This document shows positions 45,735 to 55,710 of a stretch of 64,000 nt of DNA, piece by piece. The DNA is taken from positions 80,908,930 to 80,972,929 of the forward strand of contig NW_022098066.1 of assembly GCF_002288925.2 (NCBI RefSeq). The letters are read 5' to 3'. Each line of letters begins with the position of its first letter. Position 1 is the first letter of the stretch. Below the pieces are notes generated by a model. It was not told the DNA's origin. It saw only the letters and a program-made list of their open reading frames with translations, and ran no database searches. Source of the stretch: Delphinapterus leucas. Lineage: Eukaryota > Chordata > Mammalia > Artiodactyla > Monodontidae. Both the position numbers and the translations under genes were made by a program.

Positions 45735-46290
45735 TTATTCATTCATTCATCTATCTGTTCATTTAACATACATCTATATAGTGTTTACTACATACCAGAT
45801 ACCATGCTATGAGGTAGGCATATGGTAGAGAACCAAGGTATGGGTCTTGGCTTCACATAACTCTTGGCTTCATGAAGTGTACAGTGTCTCTGCTGGGGAG
45901 GACAAACATCAACAATCACATGAATAAATAAATATATGTGACATGAAGTCAAAAGGATCTCTGGGGTAGTAGCATTTGGGCTGAGACTATGAAGGATCAG
46001 TAGGACTTAATGGAGTGAAGTAGAGCAGGAATATGGCAATGTGATATTTTTGGCAGAGGGAACAATCTGTTTGATGGTGCTGAGGAACGAATGAGCTTCC
46101 ATAAACAAACAAACAAAAAAACAGTATGAAGAACATGAACAAAATGAAAATAGCACAGCCAGGTAGAGCTCAAAGGAAGAAAGGATGGGTAGCCCTGTGG
46201 ACCATTTAATGGATTTTGAGCATTACCTGAAGTAAATAGGGAAGCCAGAAAAGGGTTTTAAGCAGAGGAATGATTATTAAATTATGTGTG
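45735..46290 (-). mobile_element. L2 LINE 3' part (antisense)
   Basis: The order is CATTCATTCATCTATCTG, CTACATACCAGATACCATGC, GGGCTGAGACTATGAAGGA, TGGCAGAGGGAACAATCTG, AATGGATTTTGAGCATTACC and AGGGTTTTAAGCAGAGGAAT. This is the complement of the L2 3' end and the coding part before it. Confidence 0.75.
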
Positions 46291-46680
46291 TAAAACATCA
46301 CTTTAACAGCTATTTCATAAAATTTTTTTATGAAAAAGCGCATAGAAAGTGTGTTTCTGAAAAAAACACACAAATAGTCTCATTTCTTCATTTTTAAGAT
46401 GAGGAGTCATAAAACCTATCACATGATTTCAGAATGGCCAAAGAGAATAAGAGTATGATCATGCTGAGTCCTGAAATAAACTGTTTACTTGGATTGATTT
46501 TAAACAGGAAATCTACTGGGGTTTAAATAATTGATGGTGTTTGAGAAGAGATTATCTATTTGACTTTGAATCCAGGAATATTCTCTTGGAATGGCCCAGG
46601 GGTGATGGCATTAAATCCATGGAGAAAATATAATCCTTACATAGGGCATTACCTTGTAGGCAGTTTACCAAAAAACCCAC
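46291..46680. other. Unassigned DNA
   Basis: No recognised element. Confidence 0.4.
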
Positions 46681-46845
46681 AAGATACCCAGCTAAATTTG
46701 AATTTCAGATAAACAACACTCTTTTAGTATAAGTATGTCCCAAATATTGCATGGAACATACTTACACTCAAAAAAAAATTGTTGTTTATCTGAAATTCAA
46801 ATTGGGCATCCTGTAATTTTATTTGCTGAATCTGGCAACCCTAGA
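46681..46845. repeat. Palindromic MITE-like interspersed repeat
   Basis: A perfect 23-bp inverted repeat (46695-46717 and 46781-46803) encloses a second inverted pair around AGTATAAGTATGTCCC and GGAACATACTTACACT, with an 11-base loop. The outer flanks GATACCCAGCT and TGGGCATCCTGTAA extend the symmetry. I have seen this palindrome as an interspersed repeat in mammalian genomes but do not name the family. The sequence could fold into a ~130-nt hairpin in RNA. Confidence 0.8.
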
Positions 46846-48159
46846 GTCTATAGGGAGCATCAGTCACATCACTCATGACAACATTACTTGTTGGTTTTCA
46901 ACTTTTAGAATTGCTCTATGGATGAAATACCAAATACTCAATATTCACAGATCAGAATGTAAATTTTAACAACTTTTCACTGTAAAAGAAAAGGCATATG
47001 GAGTGGAGGGTGAGTGAAATGGATGAAGGGTTTTTTTTTTTTTAAATAAAGAAAGGCATACAAGACAGAAGATGGGGGATAGAGGAGAGTGAAGAAAGGT
47101 AGAGGTGCGGTAAGGACATTGATGTCTTTATCTTAAGTAGAGTGCCGTTGAGTTATTGGTAAAAGTTGATGTGTATTGCATGATCCATCTATTTCAGTAT
47201 TCTTTGTGCCAGAAAAAGTTGTAAGAGATTTTATTTATCATAGTTAACTTAAAGCATAGATACCTTATTGCTTCTGAGTGGCCTTTTATTTCATGTACTT
47301 TCAAAGCCTGGTTTGTACCACCTTAAGAAAGGAGAAGTACCCCCAACTTTATTAACTGCTATATAAAATAGTTCGCTAAAAGTCATCTTTATCCAGTACG
47401 GTTGGGACCAGTAGTTAATGTGTTGGTCAAAAAAGCCAGTTAAAGTGAGAAAACATAAAAAATGATATACACATACCTTATGCATTTCGTTATAATTTAA
47501 AACATGTGAATGACTATTTATGTGTCAATCTTTTGATGCAGGGCCAAGACCTTTACTTTGAGTATGAATCCCTGAGTATGAGTTCTGTGTCACCAAAAAG
47601 CAACATCTCTCATTTCCATTTATAGTTTCTATAAAATGTAATGAGAATTTAAGTACACTTTTAAAGCAATCTGAGTGCAGAAACCTTCTGTGTTTTTACA
47701 AAAATTTCCCACATCTTCCACACTGCTGTCTTGCCTACAGCAGTTTTTTAAATGATTTTACTGAATCTTTCCAAAGCATTTAATGCAATTTCTTGTAGAA
47801 AAACAAAAAAACAACCTTCTTTTTGCATTCATGTTCCACTGATTTTAATACTCTTTCATCACATTATAAAATTATATAACCAATAAGATAGGGATATATT
47901 GGGCCAATTTTTATAGTAGCATAGAAAAATCTACTACTACTTCTTTTTCTTTCTTTCTTTGAACTGAGGTGAAACTCACATTTTGCCTCCAAGGCAGTGG
48001 AAATAAAACAGTCAAATTATTTTGGCAATTAAGTCTTCTTAGAGGCCATACTACTGGGAGGTAAGAAAAGAGATTAAACAATTCTGAAGGCCAATTTCAC
48101 TCAAAGTTTGCACCATGATATGTGTACTGATGTCATTATTCAGTTTCTCAAAATGTGAC
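46846..48159. other. Unassigned AT-rich DNA
   Basis: No gene or clear repeat is seen. It contains a T run at 47030-47043 and a (CTTT)n patch near 47942-47960. A 64-codon minus frame at 47291-47485 has no support. Confidence 0.4.
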
Positions 48160-48497
48160 TTTTTTTTTTAATACAGCTGGTTCTCATTAGTTACCCATTT
48201 CATACACATCAGTGTATACATGTCAATCCCAAACTCCCAATTCATCACACTCCCACCCCCACCACCCACTTTCCCCCTTGGTGTCCATACGTTTGTTCAC
48301 TACATCTGTGTCTCAATTTCTGCCCTGAAACCCGGTTCATCTGTACCATTTTTCTAGGTTCCACATATATGCGTTAATATACAGTATTTGTTTTTCTCTT
48401 TCTGACTTACTTCACTCTGTATGACAGTCTCTAGATCCATCCACATCTCTACAAATGACCCAATTTCATTCCTTTTTATGGCTGAGTAATATTCCAT

Positions 48498-48530
<33 letters not shown>

Positions 48531-49210
48531 GCCACATCTTCTTTACCTATTTGTCTGTCGATGGTCATTTAGGTTGCTTCCATGTCCTGGCTATTGTAAA
48601 TAGTGTTGCAATGAACATTGGGGTGCATGTGTCTTTTTGAATTATGGTTTTCTCTGGGTATATGCCCAGCAGTGGGATTGCTGGATCATATGGTAATTCT
48701 ATTTTTAGTTTTTAAAGAAACTTCCATACTGTTCTCCATAGTGGCTGTATCAATTTACATTCCCACCAACAGTCCAAGAGGGTTCTCTTTTCTCCACACC
48801 CTCTCCAGCATTTGTTGTTTGTAGATTTTCTGATGATACCCATTCTAACTGGTGTGAGGTGATACCTCATTGTAGTTTTGATTTGCATTTCTCTAATAAT
48901 TAGTGATGTTGAGCAGCTTTTCATGTGCATCTTGGCCATCTGTATGTCTTCTTTGGAGAAATGTCCATTTAGGTCTTCTGCCCATTTTTGGATTGGGTTG
49001 TTTGTTTCTTTAATATTGAGCTGCATGAGCTGTTTATATATTTTGGAGATTAATCCTTTGTCCGTTGATTCATTTGCAAATATTTTCTCCCATTCTGAGG
49101 GTTGTCTTTTTGTCTTGTTTGTAGTTTCCTTTGCTGTGCAAAAGCTTTTAAGTTTCATTAGGTCCCATTTGTTTATTTTTGTTTTTATTTCCATTTTTTA
49201 TTTTCCTAAA
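48160..49210 (-). mobile_element. Younger LINE-1 3' end (antisense), truncated
   Basis: The T run at 48160-48169 is the complement of the A-tail. The 3'UTR complement and the ORF2 C-terminal coding part follow. A 160-codon minus frame (49194-48712) is the intact C-terminal part of L1 ORF2p, with the Cys-rich end [20 protein letters not shown]. This good preservation marks a relatively young cetartiodactyl L1. About 1 kb is present, so it cannot move on its own. Confidence 0.92.
48498..48530. repeat. (TG)n(TA)n microsatellite inside L1
   Basis: TGTGTGTGTA passes into an uninterrupted TA tract within the antisense L1 ORF2 end. Confidence 0.93.
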
Positions 49211-50184
49211 ATTGTGGTGCTTCCATGGAAAAATTTTACATTTCTCTTGTAGCTTGATTATTTCTTCTTTTCTTTACCTCCTTAAGGGTGGCATATGGGA
49301 AAGAGGAATAACCAATTTTTTCAGGGCCTAAGAAAGTTCCTAGGAAGGTAAGTGGCAGGTTATACTGTGGCTAAATTTTCAGAAAACTTACTGTATTCTC
49401 AATTCCTTCAAGAAATCTATTTTCATGAATGTGTAATCTTACTTTCCAGGCTATTATCCAGCCAGAATGCTACAATAGAGACACAGTCACATTAATGAAA
49501 AAATGCTTCTATTTAGTTTTCTTCACAGAACTGTAGCAATCCTTGCCTTATCCCTTCTAAACCAAGAGGGTCCATGTCTCAAGCATAAAATTCCTTTTTG
49601 TGTCTAGAATTAAATTCAGTTTCATAAACCAGCTTATAGTCCCAATTTTTCTTATCTACAAATATAGTGTTTTCCATTAATTTCTAGAACTGAAGGTTAA
49701 ATTGTAAATTGGGCTGTTTTCCTTATGAATAATTTTCAGTAAAGCCAAATTTTTGCAAGTAACTTCTTTTTTAAGATTCTTATATGGATTTTCTGTTTTA
49801 AAATGTTCCTTTAAACCGAGAAAAGAGATCCATTGTTGGAATGATGGATTTTGCTTTTTGTTAAAAAAGACAGAGCGCTCAGGGTGGGGTCTGGTCATTT
49901 CCTGCCCCAAAACACAACTGTAAAGATCAGTCATGTTAAAGGCCTAAACAACCTGACAAGATCCCTTTAAAGGCAATAGCAAATAAAGGTGATTCCCAAC
50001 AGGGAGCTTAGGGAGAGGTAGCTGGGTTTAATTCTCCCTTAATGAAGAGGCAGTTTCTCCTACTGGTAACACTGCCTCAATACAGGAGCCATCAGAGCAG
50101 GCCAGGACACTCCTCAGGAAAGCATGTTTCCCTGGCTAAAATGAATGGACCCTGGTACAGACTTAAAGGGCTCCAAGTCTGTTG
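49211..50184. other. Unassigned DNA
   Basis: Nothing was recognised. An 85-codon minus frame at 49677-49934 is Lys/Phe/Asn-rich and has no known domain. Confidence 0.4.
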
Positions 50185-50455
50185 AAATCCTACCCTTTCT
50201 TACAAACTCAGATTAAAGGCTACCTCTTTCCGTGACTGAACAAGTCTGAATTGACTTTCCTTTTCTGAAATCCCACTGTATTTGCTTCTATTTATTTTAA
50301 TTCAATTAGATTGTACTTTAATTTTATTTTTAACCAATCTGACCTCCCCACTAGATTATAAGCAATTTGAGGAAACGATCCTGTCTCATTTGTTATTGTA
50401 TCTCCAAGGCATTATGCTAGGAACAAAGGATATAGGATAAGACCTAGATGTATTA
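50185..50455 (+). mobile_element. L2 LINE 3' end
   Basis: TTACAAACTCAGATTAAAGG, CCCCACTAGATTATAAGCAA, GATCCTGTCTCATTTGTTAT and GTATCTCCAAGGCATTATGC show the typical L2 3'UTR order. Confidence 0.7.
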
Positions 50456-51044
50456 ATTCTTGAGATCATAGTCTAATGGAGGAGAGTAAAATCTCTAAAT
50501 AAATGTTTGAAATGCAATTTGCTAATGGTTATGTTACAAGGCAATATGGAAACAAAGAGGAGGGAAGAAACTGATTTTGTTTTGAGACTTAGTATTCAAA
50601 AAATAGTATTACACACATGAGTGTGCGTGCACACACTATCTCAGCTAAACTAACTGCATGAACTTCCAATCCTGAGATGCACCTATATATACATAGAAGC
50701 TTGGGGTCTGCAGCTGACATATTTTTGAATTGTCTGAAGAGCCCTCTACTATCCTTCTCTGGAAAGTAACACTTAACTCCCACTTCAGGCCATATTTCTA
50801 ACTCTCTGACTCCATCCCTTAGCCACAGGCAATTGGCTGAGGGGAAGGATCTACCTCAAGGTGGACCAATCCAACATGGAGTACTGAATGTTGTGGTGTA
50901 CTGCATCCATCATACCTACCAACACTTCTCATCTTATGCTACTCTGGGTACACCCATAACATGCATAGGTCTTTAAACCTGTGCTGAATAAAAAGTTACA
51001 TCCTGGCAATGAACTTTGTTAAATAAATCAATGGGATCAATATC
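50456..51044. other. Unassigned DNA
   Basis: No gene is seen. The part 50800-50900 (AGCCACAGGCAATTGGCTGA, TGGACCAATCCAACATGGAG) resembles part of an old LTR or DNA element but is too short to assign. Confidence 0.4.
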
Positions 51045-52530
51045 AAAAATTTACTGGACCCACATACTTATGGTCAATCAATCTATGACAAAGGAAGCAA
51101 GAATATACAATGGAGAAAAGATGGTCTCTTCAACAAGTGCTGCTGGGAAAACTGGACAGCTACATGTAAAAGAATGAAATTAGAACATTCTCTAACACAT
51201 TTTATTTATAAAAATAAACTAAAGATGGATTAAAGACCTAAATCTAAGACCAGAAACCATAAAACTCTTAAAGAAAAACATAGGCAGAACATTCTATGAC
51301 ATAAATCATAGCAAGATCCTTTTTGACCCACCTCCTAGAGAAATGGAAATAAAGCAAAAATTTAAAAATGGGACCTAATTAAACTTAAAAGCTTTTGCAT
51401 AGCAAAGGAAACCACTGACAAAACAACAAGACAACCTGCTGAATGGGAAAAAATACTTGCAAATAATATGACAAATAAGGGTATAATATCTAAAATATAT
51501 ACACAGTTCATACAGCTCAACATCAAAAAAACACAAACAACCCGATTAAAACATGGGCAGAAGACCAGAACAGACATTTTTTTCAAAGAGGATATGCAGA
51601 TGGCCAACAGGCACATGAAAAGATGCTCAACATTGCTAATCATCAGGGAAATATAAATCAAAACCACAACGAGGTATCACCGCACACCTTTCAGAATGGC
51701 TATCGTCAAAAAGAACACAAATAACAAATATTGGTGAGGATGTGGAGAAAATGGGTTGGTGCAGCCACTGTAGAAAATAGTATGGAGGTTTCTCAAAAAA
51801 CTAAAAATAGAACTACCATATGACCCAGCAATTCCACCCCTGGGTATAGATCCAAAAAAACCAAGAACACTAATTTGAAAAGATATATGTACCCCGATTT
51901 GGTTCATAGCAGCATTCTTTACAATTGCCAAGAAATGGAAGCAACCTAAGTGTCCATTCACAGATGAATGGATAAATAAAATGTGGTATATATATATTAT
52001 ATATAATATATATATTATTTATAAATAAATACACACACACATACATACAATGGAATACTACTGAGTCATAAAAAGGAATGAAATTTTGCCATTTGCAGCA
52101 ACATGGATGGACTGGGAGGGTATTATGGTAAGTGAAATAAGTCAGACAGAGAAAGACAAATACTGTATGATATCACTTATATGTGGAGTCTAAAAATTAA
52201 AACAAACAAATGAATTTAAGAAAACAGAAACAGACTCACAGATACAGAGAACAAACTAGTAGTTAGCAGTGGGGAGAGGGAAGGGGGAGGGGCAATGGAG
52301 GGGTAGCGGGTTAAGAGGTACAAACTATTATGTATAAAATAAGCTACAAGGATATATTGTACCGCACAGAGAATATAACCAATATTTTATTATTACTGTA
52401 ATATACACCAATATTTTATTTTATAACTATAAGTGGAGTATAACCTTTAGAAAGTGAATCACTATACTGTACACCAGTAATAATTTATACAATACAGTAC
52501 ATCAACTATACTTCAATTAAAAAAAGTGAA
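51045..52530 (+). mobile_element. LINE-1 3' end (sense), truncated
   Basis: It runs from the ORF2 phrase ACTGGACCCACATACTTATG through the C-terminal coding part (51360-51760), the TATGACCCAGCAATTCCACC segment and the 3'UTR, to the TTAAAAAAAGTG tail. The frame is broken by several stops. A 62-codon piece at 51468-51656 remains. It is of the same general lineage as the copy at 48160-49210 but more diverged. Confidence 0.92.
51990..52053. repeat. (TA)n(CA)n microsatellite inside L1
   Basis: TATATATATTATATATAATA continues to TAAATAAATACACACACACA within the L1. Confidence 0.93.
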
Positions 52531-53619
52531 AAAAACAAAAAAACCCACAAAACTTTATTGGGAAAAGTCCTTTTTGAATACTTATTTATCAGTGGCTGTC
52601 AATCAGTCAATAAAGGATAAGTGAGATATAGTCCCTTCCAGCCTGGACAGTCATGTAGAGAAATAATTACAATACATGGAAAGCTAGCAGGCAATAGCAG
52701 CAGAGAGAAGGTCTAGCTCTGTTTAGGTTCTGATCCTCTGGCTTTATGCTGCTGAGTTTTGTTAATCTCCTAGGCACAATCACAAACCAGGAAAACGTTT
52801 TAAACAAGATTTTGGTGTTTTCCCCCCTCATCGAAATGTAGTAAAAGAAATCTGCTTAATGTGAGTTCAGGTTAGATTCCACAGTCAAATATATTGTAAC
52901 CTTTCTCTGTTTTTTTCTCTTCATTTTGGGTTACTGAGCATAAGCTAAATAACTCGTCTGTTCTTTCAGTCTGGAAACCAAGTCCTTGTGGGTTGCCAGT
53001 CCTAAGGGACAGATCTCCAACATGGAAACTCTTGAAGGGGGTGGTATCACTCACTGAGGGGTCCCCAGTTGGGAAACTCAGGGATGACAGACTCTTTTTC
53101 TGGTTTTTATTCCTCCATTTGCCCTGTTTTATCGCCCTGTTTTATGCCTCACTGAGGCAGCTGGGGTATGTGTGTAAGCAGCTAACAGGGGCAAAAGCTG
53201 GCACTGAAAGGAACTACTTCCAGGGAGGAGATCCTGTTTCCACCATTACCACTTTCCTAGGATTTATTCAGCACCCAGGCCCCAGAAAGATTTATGAGCT
53301 GCTTAAGACATTTATGTTTGCTTACTGCTGATCATTAGAAATTCAAGGATGAGAACTGGATTGTTAGCAGTCAGGGAGCCCTCTCTTCCAGGCCCGTGGG
53401 CTCTGTACACCCCACTTAGGTTTATCTCTCTATGCCTCCCTTCACAGCTTCCCCTGAGGCACATGCCACAGATTTCCTCCTGGGCTTTACTATACTTGAA
53501 TTGGCCAAAATTTAGTAAATGTGCAACAGATTGTAAGAGCTAGAAAATAACCACATAACCTGTATAAGAACTCATATTTGTGAAGTAGTTTACAGTTTAC
53601 GAGGTACACTCACATACAT
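52531..53619. other. Unassigned DNA
   Basis: The longest plus frame is 112 codons (52993-53331), with the words FLFLHLPCFIALFYASL and GAKAGTERNYFQGGDP. It has no known domain or splice support. A minus frame (52872-53054) overlaps part of it. Confidence 0.4.
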
Positions 53620-53990
53620 TATCACCTAGTTCATTGGTTCATTCAACCACTCATACATTCCTATATCATATATTTACCAGACACCAAATGTGTGCCAAGA
53701 ATTGAGTCTTGCCCTTATATTTTACCGAATAGAGAATACTGTTTAATTTCTGTGGACCAGTGTTCAATTCTGTGAAATCTATTTATTTAACGTTTTTGAA
53801 ACACCTAGGCTGTGCAAAGCATTATGTCTGGTATTACGAGTAGTGTGTGTAGAAAATATCAAAATCAGTAAGTTGGGATAAAGATAATAAAGATATGATT
53901 TAGTGAAGGAAACAGATGTTACACAAACAAAACGAAGATATGCAATGGGGTCGGGAGAAAGAATGGGATTAAATAAGGAATCCCAGCTCG
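53620..53990 (-). mobile_element. L2 LINE-like relic (antisense)
   Basis: TTGGTTCATTCAACCACTCA, CCAGACACCAAATGTGTGCC and, repeated, AACACCTAGGCTGTGCAAAG resemble the complement of the L2 3' end. This is a weak assignment. Confidence 0.4.
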
Positions 53991-54284
53991 TAGGTTTCAA
54001 ACTGGAACAAAGCCTGATGTTGAGGCGTGGCAGGACTCTTTCCTAGTCTGACTAGGAAGCACAATCAGCATTAATCCCATCCAAGTCTAGTGGAAACGGG
54101 GTTATGCAAAAGAGCTTCTTTTAATATGAAGTGTTGGAGTAGAATAATGGTTTTAAAAACTGTACTCCATGGAACGCATAGGTACTTTGTTTTGCTACTA
54201 CATACTAGAGCAGCTTTGCTTTTTTCCTTTATTCACTTCGAACTTCAGCAGTAAGCTTTAATTTGAATAAAGGGTTCTAAAGTT

Positions 54285-54449
54285 AAAAAAGAAAGAAAAT
54301 AGGGCTCCCCTGGTGGAGCAGTGGTTGAGAGTCTGCCTGCCGAGGCAGGGGACACGGGTTCGTGCCCCGGAGCGGCTGGGCCCATGAGCCATGGCCGCTG
54401 AGCCTGCGCGGCCCGCGTACTGAAAAAAAAAAAAAAAAGAAAGAAAATA
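54285..54449 (+). mobile_element. CHR-2/CD-like SINE with two internal deletions and 17-bp target duplication
   Basis: The body is only 131 bp (54302-54432). Perfect 17-bp copies of AAAAAAGAAAGAAAATA flank it. Compared with the other short copies it lacks the stretch between GTGCCCCGG and AGCGGCTGGG, and the stretch between GCCTGCGCG and GCCCGCGTAC. Head and tail are present, so it is not 5'-truncated. Confidence 0.95.
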
Positions 54450-54884
54450 AACTGTTGGAAAAGCGACCCTCTAACATCCTGTGATTCTGTTTGTTACTAG
54501 TACATTAGCACATCCTTGTAATATTTAAATTTTAATAAGAAAAAAATGATTTCAGACATCACGCTAGAGAAGATATGGGGTGGGGGAAGGGGGTTGCTGA
54601 AAACTTCAAATCCCTTCCTCTGAACAACCAGCCTTGCGGCCCACGTTTATTCAATCCTGACTCCAATTTTACACACTTAACAATTTTTAACGGTATCAAG
54701 ATATATTAAGATATACCTTACCTTAGGTCAGGATAGAACTTTAACTTCTCTTAATTCTCAAAGTTCCTTACATCCCCTACTCAAGACACTGAGAAATGTT
54801 GGAAAGCACAAACTCCTGCCCCAGTCATTTAGGAACGCCCAGTTTCAGCATTTCTGCATCCGGGAACCCAGAAACCTAAGACTC
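54450..54884. other. Unassigned DNA upstream of the CpG-rich promoter
   Basis: AT-rich DNA without a recognised repeat. Nothing specific was found. Confidence 0.4.
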
Positions 54885-54965
54885 ATGGGAGGGCGGGGCG
54901 TTCCCAAGATGGCAGCCCGCGGGCCGGGAGCCTTTAAAAGTGCGGGCCCCAGCTGTGCTCCAAGC
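54885..54965 (+). promoter_or_regulatory. CpG-rich candidate promoter
   Basis: The segment stands out from CpG-poor surroundings. A GC box GAGGGCGGGGCG (54889-54900) is followed by AAGATGGC (54906-54913), the core of the YY1-type element found just downstream of many mammalian start sites. CGCGGGCCGGG follows, and then TTTAAAAG (54933-54940), which could act as a weak TATA-like element. The AAGATGGC orientation predicts plus-strand transcription. That it is active is inference. Confidence 0.5.
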
Positions 54966-55198
54966 GAGGTGCCCGCAAGAGGCTTGCCGTTAGAAGCCGT
55001 GTCTGGGACATCCACCATGTATGCACTCAAGGCTTTTAAAGATATTTGGAGATGTGAATGGGAGCTTTCTCAGATAGTATATGAATAATTCATTTAAGGG
55101 GCCATCAGGACGTCATGAAGTTTGAGCGTGGACCGTTCCCTGGCAGAGCAAAAAGCCTCCCAAACAGCAACTGCAGACTGCGTGCTGAGTACCAGCGG
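54930..55198 (+). other. Candidate first exon of an unidentified transcript
   Basis: The segment runs from the CpG-rich promoter to a very strong splice donor AGCGG|GTAAGTTTG, whose intron would start at 55199. It has an ATG at 55018 in the context CCACCATGT, opening a 23-codon frame that ends at 55088. A longer 67-codon frame (54885-55088) contains it in phase. A GACGTCA CRE-like word lies near 55109. No protein family is recognised, so a long non-coding RNA or the 5'UTR exon of a gene beyond the window are both possible. No 3' exon could be found. Confidence 0.4.
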
Positions 55199-55383
55199 GT
55201 AAGTTTGTTACCGAATTAGACGCTAGACAAGCGAGATCCTCCTCCTGGGAGCTCTTGCAGACTCGAAGTCCCCCTGGAGGGGTTCTTGAAGGGTGTAGGG
55301 CTCAGGTTTGCGCTGCCAATAACAAAACTGAGTTTGGTGCTGTAAGGAACGGCACCAAGAAACGGGGGAGAGCTTAAACAAGT

Positions 55384-55389
55384 TTTATT
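55384..55389 (-). terminator. Polyadenylation signal of the solo LTR
   Basis: AATAAA on the minus strand, within CCCAAATAAAACTTG. It lies 82 bp beyond the TATA box, as is usual for a short R region. Confidence 0.65.
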
Positions 55390-55470
55390 TGGGAACGCTC
55401 CTGGGCGAGGTTCACTGGTCCGAGAGAAAGGGGCCAGAGAAGTCGCGCCCGGGCGAGGGTTTGGGCAGAA

Positions 55471-55476
55471 TTTATA
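55471..55476 (-). promoter_or_regulatory. TATA box of the solo LTR
   Basis: TATAAA on the minus strand in CCCTATAAATTCTGCCC. Transcription would start about 25-30 bp further left (near 55445) and run toward the candidate first exon, antisense to it. Confidence 0.65.
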
Positions 55477-55634
55477 GGGGAAGAAGGGAAAGGGGTGTGG
55501 TGAATCCGGGAGGGCGCAGGGTATTCCTTATTTGGTGGTCTCTTCGGGTATCGTGGTAATATCTGGTGTCGGTTGCATCAGTCTTGGGACCATTAGTCCC
55601 GCCCCTCGAAAGGCAGGAAGGCTGGGCCGGGTGG

Positions 55635-55710
55635 AAAGTCCCCAGGTCAGTTCCCGGAACTGGGTGGTCCGGAAAGTCTCCAGGTCAGTTTCTGGAACCG
55701 GGTGGTCCGG
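55635..55710 (-). promoter_or_regulatory. Tandem 38-bp enhancer repeat with NF-kappa-B-like sites in the LTR U3
   Basis: Two 38-bp units (55635-55672 and 55673-55710) differ at only a few positions, and the start of a third follows. Each junction carries a kappa-B-like word on the minus strand: GGGGACTTTCC (55633-55643, a perfect consensus) and GGAGACTTTCC (55671-55681). Direct repeats of this kind are the usual enhancers of gammaretroviral U3 regions. Confidence 0.75.

Noticed and set aside
48712..49194. 160-codon minus-strand open frame as a gene
   Set aside because: It is the C-terminal part of L1 ORF2p in a copy of about 1 kb with no promoter, ORF1 or reverse-transcriptase domain. It is annotated as part of the LINE-1.
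52993..53331. 112-codon plus frame as a membrane protein exon
   Set aside because: The single Phe/Leu-rich stretch could be a chance hydrophobic segment. There are no splice sites in phase, no homology was recognised, and a minus frame overlaps it.
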